Notes under the pieces: model-generated
Told to the model about the DNA's origin: nothing
The model's database searches: none
What the model saw: the letters and a program-made list of their open reading frames with translations, nothing else
Translations under genes and position numbers: made by a program
Shown: positions 16,012 through 20,649 of the stretch, in pieces
Numbering within the stretch: the stretch's first letter is position 1
Layout: each line of letters begins with the position of its first letter
DNA from: Bacillota bacterium
GTDB taxonomy: Bacteria > Bacillota > Clostridia > Oscillospirales > Ruminococcaceae
Assembly: GCA_023391005.1 (NCBI GenBank)
Contig: JAEWBS010000075.1
Coordinates: 1-20,649, forward strand
Reading direction: 5' to 3'
Length of the DNA stretch: 20,649 nt

Positions 16012-16045
16012 GGGAGGCCGCCGTTAGTTTTAACGGCGGCCTCCC
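16012..16045 (+). terminator. Perfect 15-bp hairpin after hppA
   Basis: Bases 16012-16026 pair perfectly with 16031-16045 (GGGAGGCCGCCGTTA arm, GTTT loop). Only CTTGGCGTTTG follows, so the U-tract is poor. It is probably the hppA 3' end, either as an atypical terminator or as a stabilising stem. Confidence 0.55.
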
Positions 16046-16103
16046 CTTGGCGTTTGTAAGGCTTTATCCTTTTTACACGTTGGAATCATATAATGAGGTA
16101 GAT

Positions 16104-16132
16104 TTGTATTTTTAAGCGTTTTGGGGTACAAT
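16104..16132 (+). promoter_or_regulatory. Promoter of the small membrane protein gene
   Basis: TTGTAT (16104-16109), 17-nt spacer, TACAAT (16127-16132), about 70 nt before the GTG start. Confidence 0.55.
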
Positions 16133-16207
16133 CACGTCATAGCTTATTGTATCTGGGTTATATACGTGAAATCTTCGGGTGCAAATTATTTTGACAGGAG
16201 GTTGTCT

Positions 16208-16528
16208 GTGAAAAAGCTTAAAAACGCCTGGCCCTATCTGCTTGTCACGATATTGGGTTTTTATCTGTTGCCGCTGATGCTGAGGGATACAGGGTCGGCC
16301 ATGTTGCTGATGCTTGTGGGGCTCCCCTTTATCTGCTTTGCCTGTGCGTGCTTATACGGCATGAAGCACGCGTTTAGTTTTTATTATGCGTTGGTTGTCG
16401 CCATTGCGTTTTTGCCGACTATTTTTATCTTTTATAATTCTACCGCGTGGGTTTATACAATAGGGTATGGTATTATCGCATTGGCGGGTAATTTGATTGG
16501 CGCGATATTTTATCGGGGGGCAAAATAG
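16208..16528 (+). CDS. Small conserved-type four-helix membrane protein
   Basis: 106 residues from GTG 16208, chosen because AGGAGG (16196-16201) lies 6 nt upstream. The frame is open further back but without a ribosome binding site. The N terminus VKKLKNAWPY is basic and followed by four hydrophobic segments at about 10-26, 30-50, 56-75 and 81-100, with the C terminus FYRGAK. Positive charges at both ends suggest both termini are cytoplasmic. The pattern (NAWPYLL, GFYLLPLMLRDTGSAM, FIFYNSTAWVY) resembles uncharacterised small membrane proteins of Clostridia and Bacilli that I recall only as hypothetical. Own promoter and terminator, so an independent unit. No function can be assigned. Confidence 0.8.
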   Translation: MKKLKNAWPYLLVTILGFYLLPLMLRDTGSAMLLMLVGLPFICFACACLYGMKHAFSFYYALVVAIAFLPTIFIFYNSTAWVYTIGYGIIALAGNLIGAIFYRGAK

Positions 16529-16560
16529 AGCCGTTCCCCTGTAAAAAGAGGCTGCAAAAC

Positions 16561-16610
16561 AAAAACGCGGATTGATTTGACTTTTAAAGTCGTTTCAAAA
16601 CGCGTTTTTA
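16561..16610 (+). terminator. Rho-independent terminator of the small membrane protein gene
   Basis: A long interrupted stem: AAAAACGCG (16561-16569) pairs with CGCGTTTTT (16601-16609). Inside it TTGA/TCAA and GACTT/AAGTC pair in register. The outer A/T runs make it potentially bidirectional, serving also the minus-strand gene downstream. Confidence 0.65.
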
Positions 16611-16727
16611 CTTTGTATTCTCACGAAAATACGATTTGATTACAGTCAATTCTTTTTAATCATCGTTCATATCCAAGGCAGTTCTATCTGATTTGTATCC
16701 CCGACTCGACGGCGGACGATACCGGTG

Positions 16728-17192
16728 TCACATCGCGCGGTATGCCCCCTGCGCTGCCATTTGCCGCTCAAGCTTGGCGTGTTGGGCGGATGTGTCCACC
16801 GGCTCGCACCCAAAGGCGGTTTGCCACAACCGGCTGCGGTAATCTTGCGCCGAGCCGCTGTTATATTGGCGGGTTGTTTCGTCCTTAAAGCGGCGGATGG
16901 CGCTGTGGAGCAAACGCAGCGCAGCAGTGTCGCCTGTCTCGCCTTTAACGCGCACAAGAACGCAGATGCTGCTCGGCATCAGATAGAATGCCTCGGTGAT
17001 CAACTGGGGCTGCTCCCGCGACAGCGCCAGCCACACGGCGGCCACGCCGTTGCCGGTTGACATGGGAAGGCGCGTGCCGCCATCAGCGCTGCCACCGGCT
17101 AAAAGTGCGCGCCGACCATGGGTGAACAGCGTGATGCAGTAGCAATTTGTGCCGGGCTGGCAACTGTTAACCGAGGGTGTTTGAGCAATCAT
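16728..17192 (-). CDS. Y1/REP-associated (RAYT) transposase-like protein lacking catalytic residues
   Basis: 154 residues with the layout of a Y1-type (IS200-like) or REP-associated transposase domain: PGTNCYCITLFTHGRRALL (13-31, first beta strand), VWLALSREQPQLITEAFYLMP (53-73), SAIRRFKDETTRQYN (97-111) and RLWQTAFG (121-128). In active relatives MP is followed by NHVH, the HUH metal site; here residues 72-77 read MPSSIC, so both histidines are gone. The WQxxYYEH-type segment reads WQTAFGCE, without tyrosine. The frame is nonetheless intact, with AAAGGA 8 nt before ATG 17192. This suggests a domesticated non-catalytic protein, or an early pseudogene without stops yet. The family call rests on remembered motif order, not a search. 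No matching REP palindromes flank it. Confidence 0.55.
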   Translation of the reverse strand: MIAQTPSVNSCQPGTNCYCITLFTHGRRALLAGGSADGGTRLPMSTGNGVAAVWLALSREQPQLITEAFYLMPSSICVLVRVKGETGDTAALRLLHSAIRRFKDETTRQYNSGSAQDYRSRLWQTAFGCEPVDTSAQHAKLERQMAAQGAYRAM

Positions 17193-17480
17193 GACGCGAT
17201 CCTTTCTTTTATATACACGATGGGTGTAAAGCTTTGCGTTTTCGGAAAATCAAAACCACCGATGCTATGCACCGGCCCTAAAAAGGTCATATTACCGGCT
17301 CGCCTCTCAAGAGGTCCTGAAAATTCCCCAATTACAGCACGCACGCTGTGACAGCTAAGCAATTAAATTCGTATGCCTTGTTGCAATGAGCAAATCTCTT
17401 GTTGCTTCGCTCAATGCTTAAAAGCTAAAGTAGAGCAAACGAGGGTACCCCACGCCAGATCCGGTGATTTCCAGTACAAA
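17193..17480. other. Gene-free stretch between the transposase-like gene and the degV terminator
   Basis: No gene seen. It is AT-richer than its surroundings. Small inverted repeats are present: CCTCT/AGAGG near 17307-17320, ACAGC/GCTGT near 17335-17350, and an imperfect GCAATGAGC/GCTCAATGC pair near 17384-17418 enclosing a repeated TTGTTGC. The right part upstream of the transposase-like gene has a TATATAAA -10-like sequence on the minus strand but no matching -35. Confidence 0.4.
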
Positions 17481-17513
17481 GAAAATGGGTTCGGGCCGAT
17501 GGCCCGGACCCAT
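17481..17513 (-). terminator. Rho-independent terminator of the trmN6-rsmI-degV cluster
   Basis: A 13-pair stem (17485-17497 with 17501-17513, one G-U) around a 3-nt loop. On the minus strand it is followed by TTTCTTTG. It lies about 50 nt past the degV stop. Confidence 0.75.
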
Positions 17514-17560
17514 AAATTTTGTGTCTAGCTTTACCCGCAGCGGGGTTGCGCGGCTTGATA

Positions 17561-18409
17561 TTAAAATGAGAGTAGCAACCCCTGATCGCCCGCGTAAAAA
17601 GAGGTCAGGCAGGCGCACTCAAGCACCGTGATATCCGAGTCCTCGGTGCCGTAGGTCGATTTGATCAAATCGCACATCGTTTGAACCGCACCGGGATTGT
17701 TGCAGTGGGTGATGACGACCGGCTTGCCGGTCATATCTTTATAGCGGCCCATGAGCGCGACCATCCGCTCGATGGCGCGTTTCTCGCCGCGCGCCTTTTC
17801 GATCACCTCGATGACGCCCTCCGCCGTGTTGGTCGCGACGGCACGGATATTCAGCGCGGAGGCCAGCACACCGGCGGCGCGGCTCATCCGCCCATTTTTG
17901 ACCAGATTGTCAAAGGTCGCAAGCGAGAAAATAATCTTCATTGAATCGCGGTAGCCCTCAATCTGGCTGACGATCTCTTCAAATGTAATGCCCTGCTCAA
18001 TCAACTGCTTGAGTCGCCGCAGAATCAACACCATGGAACCCGCGGTGGATCGGCTGTCGACAATGTGAATCTTCTTTTCGGGGTACTCGTCAAGCACCAT
18101 GTTCATCGCCTGCACGGCGCAGTTATAGCTGCCGCTCAGGCCGCTCGTGATGGTGACGGCGATCGAGTGCGCCGCTTTGTAAAACTGTTCGGCAAAAGCA
18201 TGCGGCGATGGGCACGCCGATGAGGAGGCCCCCGAAAAATTTTTGATCGCGGCCAGCATCTCACGCGGGTCGGTTGTGGGTAGATCGATAAATTCTCGGT
18301 CTCCCACGATTATTTTTAGGGGCACCGTTGCAAAAGGTATTTCTCCTGTGTCAAAATTATCGGCATTCAGATCGCACGAGCTATCCGATATCAACTGCCA
18401 GTCGTTCAT
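17561..18409 (-). CDS. DegV family fatty-acid-binding protein
   Basis: Cytoplasmic EDD-fold lipid-binding protein of 282 residues. Characterised relatives (FakB) present a bound fatty acid to the kinase FakA for phosphorylation and entry into phospholipid synthesis. Visible motifs are ISDSSCDL at the N terminus, the TSGLSGSYNCAVQA loop, IVDSRSTAGSMVLI and, in the C-terminal domain, VITHCNNPGA. Start: ATG 18409 has GGAGG (18422-18418) 8 nt upstream; a TTG immediately before it is in frame but less likely. It follows rsmI by about 80 nt in the same orientation, with a CTGCTGC/GCAGCAG hairpin between (18428-18446). No fakA is present in the window, and genomes usually carry several degV paralogues, so a FakB role is inference. 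Confidence 0.93.
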   Translation of the reverse strand: MNDWQLISDSSCDLNADNFDTGEIPFATVPLKIIVGDREFIDLPTTDPREMLAAIKNFSGASSSACPSPHAFAEQFYKAAHSIAVTITSGLSGSYNCAVQAMNMVLDEYPEKKIHIVDSRSTAGSMVLILRRLKQLIEQGITFEEIVSQIEGYRDSMKIIFSLATFDNLVKNGRMSRAAGVLASALNIRAVATNTAEGVIEVIEKARGEKRAIERMVALMGRYKDMTGKPVVITHCNNPGAVQTMCDLIKSTYGTEDSDITVLECACLTSFYAGDQGLLLSF

Positions 18410-18427
18410 CAATAAAACCTCCGAAGC

Positions 18428-18446
18428 CTGCTGCGCGAAGCAGCAG
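18428..18446 (-). other. Small hairpin between rsmI and degV
   Basis: CTGCTGC (18428-18434) and GCAGCAG (18440-18446) form a 7-bp stem with a 5-nt loop just upstream of the degV ribosome binding site. No U-tract follows on the minus strand, so it is not a terminator. It could tune expression within the operon. Confidence 0.35.
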
Positions 18447-18491
18447 TGATGTAATAATGATACTGCGCGCCGCCGAAAAAATCAAGACGGC

Positions 18492-19331
18492 TCATTCCCG
18501 CGAAAGTAGGCGGTATATGTCGCTTTTTTTGCAGCCGGTCTGCTGCGCGGCTTGTCGAGCGGCGGCGGAAGCGCTTTCGCCCTTTGCCATCAGCGCCTGT
18601 GCAAGTGCCAGCGCCTGCTCAGGCGTGATAACCTGCGCGGGCGTGTCAGGTGCGCCCTCGACCACCAGCACGAATTCCCCGCGCGGGCCGGTACCGGTGC
18701 CGTCGGCAGTATAGCGGGCAACCGCTTCCCCAAGCGTCGTGCGGATGACCTCCTCATGCAGCTTGGTCAGCTCTCGGCAGAGCGCGATGCGGCGCTCATG
18801 GCCAAAGGCCTCGGTAAGGTCGTGAAGCGTCGTGCGCAGCTTGTGCGGCGCCTCGTAAAAAATCATGGTACGCCGCTCGTTTAACAGCGACTCGAGATGC
18901 GCGCGTCGGCCCTGCTTATTGGTTGAGAGAAAGCCCTCGAAGGTAAAGCGGCTGGTATTTAAGCCCGACATGGCCAGCGCGGTGACCGCAGCGCTCGGCC
19001 CCGGAACCGAGACGATCTCAACACCGGCCTCGGCGCAAAGACGCACTAAATCCTCGCCGGGGTCGCTAATAGCGGGCATACCGGCGTCGGTGACCAGCGC
19101 GCAGCTTTCGCCCGCGGTAATCCGTGTGACGATCTGCTCGCCGCGCTCGCGCAGGTTATGCTGATAATAGCTGATCATCGGTTTGTTGATCTCAAAGCGG
19201 TTTAACAGCTTGAGCGTGACGCGGGTATCCTCGGCTGCTATAAAATCGACGCTGCGCAGCGTGTCGATGGCCCTTGGCGAAAAATCGCCCAGATTGCCGA
19301 TCGGCGTGCCCACGAGATAGAGCTTTGACAT
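18492..19331 (-). CDS. rsmI: 16S rRNA (cytidine-1402 2'-O)-methyltransferase RsmI
   Basis: SAM-dependent methyltransferase that 2'-O-methylates C1402 in the decoding centre of 16S rRNA. 279 residues, normal length. Diagnostic tetrapyrrole-methylase-fold motifs are present: LYLVGTPIGNLGDFSPRA at the N terminus, DFIAAEDTRVTLKLL, ALVTDAGMPAISDPGEDLV, VSVPGPSAAVTALAMSGL and FEGFLSTNKQGRR, then IFYEAPHKL. Start ATG 19331 lies 5 nt after the trmN6 stop, with GAGG about 8 nt upstream inside trmN6, so the two are tightly coupled. In Bacillus subtilis the order yabB-yazA-yabC (rsmI) has a GIY-YIG gene between; it is absent here. The C-terminal extension is alanine-rich, with a helical TPEQALALAQALMA segment. 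Confidence 0.96.
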   Translation of the reverse strand: MSKLYLVGTPIGNLGDFSPRAIDTLRSVDFIAAEDTRVTLKLLNRFEINKPMISYYQHNLRERGEQIVTRITAGESCALVTDAGMPAISDPGEDLVRLCAEAGVEIVSVPGPSAAVTALAMSGLNTSRFTFEGFLSTNKQGRRAHLESLLNERRTMIFYEAPHKLRTTLHDLTEAFGHERRIALCRELTKLHEEVIRTTLGEAVARYTADGTGTGPRGEFVLVVEGAPDTPAQVITPEQALALAQALMAKGESASAAARQAAQQTGCKKSDIYRLLSRE

Positions 19332-19336
19332 GACAA

Positions 19337-20053
19337 TTACCTCATTCTATAAATCTCACAATATTCCGCGCTCGAGGTGCCATCGCTGTTTTGCAGGCAG
19401 AGCGCGGGCAGCCAGTCGAGCTGTCGGTTGCCGCCCCGGCGCGCTTCGGCCAAAAACAGATGCGGAGTGTGTCCGGGGCGCGCCAGCACGGGGCGAATGC
19501 GCTTGGGCTCTAACCCTGCGGCGCGCATCGCCTCGAACAGATCAGGCAGCCGCTGGGGCTTAAAACAGACGCAAAACCGGCCGCCGTAGCGCAGTGCCCG
19601 CGCAGCGGCCGCACAGATGTCAAAGATGTCGAGCGCAGTCTCCTGCCGGGCGGTCTGGCGCGCGCCGCCACCGTAGCCCGCTTTAAAATAGGGTGGGTTG
19701 CACACCACGAGGTCAAAGGCGTTGGCCTCAAGTGCCGGAATATTTTTATAGTCCTTTAAATCGGCGCAGACCACGGTGATGCGCTGTGACAGGTTGTTTT
19801 TCTCAACCGAGCGCTCAAAAAGCGCCGCCGCCTCGGCCAGCAGCTCGACGCCAACGACATGGCGCGGCGAAATTTCGCCCTCGCCAAACCACAGCAGCGT
19901 AATGGCTCCGCAGCCGCAGCAAAACTCGGCGGCGATTTCATCGGCGCGCGGGGTGGCAAATCGCGCGAGCAAAATCGAATCGGTCGTAAAGCGGTGAATA
20001 TCACTAATCGCTGCCGTAATGCCGTGCGTCAGCGGTATGAAAGATTGCGCCAT
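19337..20053 (-). CDS. trmN6: tRNA1(Val) (adenine37-N6)-methyltransferase-like protein
   Basis: Class I SAM-dependent N6-adenine methyltransferase of the TrmN6 (YfiC/YabB) family, 238 residues, expected to modify A37 of a tRNA. N-terminal HRFTTDSILLARFA matches the family (usually FxFSxDAxLLAxF). The SAM loop reads EFCCGCGAITLL. VVGVELLAEAAALFERSVEKN is the acidic-loop region and LVVCNPPYFK holds the catalytic NPPY of N6-amino methyltransferases. GKxxxIxP-type C-terminal positions read GHTPHLFLAEARRGG, so that part is recognisable. ATG 20053 has only a weak GGGGG about 12 nt upstream. First gene of trmN6-rsmI-degV. The leader is about 180 nt with an inverted repeat over the probable promoter. 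Confidence 0.9.
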   Translation of the reverse strand: MAQSFIPLTHGITAAISDIHRFTTDSILLARFATPRADEIAAEFCCGCGAITLLWFGEGEISPRHVVGVELLAEAAALFERSVEKNNLSQRITVVCADLKDYKNIPALEANAFDLVVCNPPYFKAGYGGGARQTARQETALDIFDICAAAARALRYGGRFCVCFKPQRLPDLFEAMRAAGLEPKRIRPVLARPGHTPHLFLAEARRGGNRQLDWLPALCLQNSDGTSSAEYCEIYRMR

Positions 20054-20240
20054 AAAAATTCGGGCCCCCGTGATAAGATCTATCTGAGTATTCAGTACAA
20101 ATGGATGGGAGAGACGTTTCCATTCCGCCGCGTGGCTGTCCGCATCGGGCGCTGAGCTGCTTTCTCGCTGTTTTGCGGATCAAACACGCCATCCAAATAT
20201 TGCGCGGAGTTTTGGAACAGGTTTAATAGTATTCTTGATT

Positions 20241-20246
20241 ATCATA
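20241..20246 (-). promoter_or_regulatory. Possible -10 element for trmN6-rsmI-degV
   Basis: On the minus strand TGtTATGAT forms an extended -10 (TATGAT at 20246-20241). No clear -35 lies 17 nt upstream, where an inverted repeat sits instead. It implies a leader of about 180 nt. Confidence 0.3.
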
Positions 20247-20249
20247 ACA

Positions 20250-20275
20250 CAAAATAGGCGTATTTTTCTATTTTG
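20250..20275. promoter_or_regulatory. Candidate operator: inverted repeat over the trmN6 -35 region
   Basis: CAAAATAG (20250-20257) and CTATTTTG (20268-20275) form a perfect 8-bp inverted repeat with 10-bp spacing, so the half-site centres lie 18 bp apart. It covers the -35 zone of the proposed promoter, a usual place for a dimeric repressor. No regulator is evident nearby. Confidence 0.3.
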
Positions 20276-20390
20276 AAACAATAAAACATTGTGAGTATAA
20301 AAACGCCGTGACACAGCTACCATTGATGCCTGACATATGCGTTTGACGGTACTACCGACTGGGACGCCGGGTAAAAGTGATCTGCAATAG

Positions 20391-20424
20391 AAAAAGCGCG
20401 CAGCTTAAAGCCGCGCGCCTTTTG
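20391..20424 (-). terminator. Rho-independent terminator of the ferredoxin gene
   Basis: Read on the minus strand, GCGCGC pairs with GCGCGC around a short loop. AAAA flanks it on the left and TTTTT follows directly. It lies about 25 nt past the ferredoxin stop. Confidence 0.8.
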
Positions 20425-20446
20425 ATGTAAGCTTGTCTTAATAAAA

Positions 20447-20617
20447 TTAAGCCTGATTGGGAGCGCTGACGGGACATACACCCGCGCAAGCGCCGCAGTC
20501 GATGCAGGTATTCGCATCGATAACATACTTGCTGTCGCCAGCCGTGATAGCGCTGACAGGGCACTCGGGCTCGCAAGCGCCGCAGCTGATGCATGCGTCG
20601 TTAATAACATATGCCAT
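20447..20617 (-). CDS. 2[4Fe-4S] ferredoxin, clostridial type
   Basis: Small soluble electron carrier of 56 residues with two low-potential [4Fe-4S] clusters, the usual partner of hydrogenases, pyruvate:ferredoxin oxidoreductase and bifurcating enzymes in anaerobes. It reads MAYVINDACISCGACEPECP and continues to a second half. Cluster ligands are Cys9, 12, 15, 19 and Cys38, 41, 44, 48, each set in CxxCxxCxxxCP order, so both clusters should be intact; the two halves reflect the ancestral duplication of this family. AAAGGAGG lies 9 nt before ATG 20617, an excellent ribosome binding site as expected for an abundant protein. A strong terminator follows. The promoter lies beyond the window. It ends in VSAPNQA, typical of clostridial ferredoxins. 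Confidence 0.97.
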   Translation of the reverse strand: MAYVINDACISCGACEPECPVSAITAGDSKYVIDANTCIDCGACAGVCPVSAPNQA

Positions 20618-20649
20618 GTGAACACACCTCCTTTTATATTTCGTGTCTA

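Larger units (their letters stand above)
20054..20390. other. Intergenic region between the ferredoxin terminator and trmN6
   Basis: No gene seen. It holds the probable trmN6 promoter region at 20220-20290 (AT-rich) with a CAAAATAG/CTATTTTG inverted repeat, and a GC-richer leader at 20054-20220 for which I find no stable fold beyond small stems. Confidence 0.4.

Noticed and set aside
5965..16045. REP-type repeat family linked to the transposase-like gene
   Set aside because: The perfect hairpins at 5965, 7515, 10662 and 16012 share no common sequence, so they are not copies of one palindromic element.

Overview
The window looks like a chromosomal segment from an anaerobic, moderately high-GC member of the Clostridia (Firmicutes), plausibly near the Oscillospiraceae/Ruminococcaceae. 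The evidence is AGGAGG-type ribosome binding sites before most genes, TTGaca-N17-TAtaaT promoters, an EtfBA pair with a clostridial-style sequence, a class III fructose-1,6-bisphosphatase, a K+-dependent-type membrane pyrophosphatase, DegV and a small 2[4Fe-4S] ferredoxin. I see no phage, insertion sequence, CRISPR array, tRNA or rRNA. The genus is inference.

Layout. 1-1001 (+): 3' part of an M20 amidohydrolase. 1561-3403 (-): etfB-etfA operon with its own promoter and terminator and no dehydrogenase partner in view. 3885-5954 (+): dCache chemoreceptor behind a roughly 200-nt structured leader. 6244-7500 (+): cinA behind a leader that can fold as a three-way junction. 7702-10628 (+): two overlapping genes for diverged, paralogous lipoproteins of unknown function. 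10964-13674 (+): fbp and a TraX-family membrane protein joined by a TGATG overlap. 13898-15994 (+): hppA, preceded by a possible 11-codon leader ORF. 16208-16528 (+): small membrane protein. 16728-17192 (-): protein resembling Y1/REP-associated (RAYT) transposases but lacking the HUH histidines and the tyrosine. 17561-20053 (-): trmN6-rsmI-degV cluster. 20447-20617 (-): 56-residue ferredoxin.

How the genes fit together. Most are housekeeping: energy conservation (EtfBA, pyrophosphatase, ferredoxin), gluconeogenesis (Fbp), NAD salvage and nucleotide clean-up (CinA), RNA modification (TrmN6, RsmI) and fatty-acid handling (DegV). Ferredoxin and a bifurcating-type ETF are natural redox partners, but they lie 17 kb apart and nothing here shows they work together. 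I see no complete new multi-gene system. The least explained elements are the lipoprotein pair, the HUH-less transposase-like protein, the cinA leader and several long perfect hairpins at gene ends without an adjacent U-tract.
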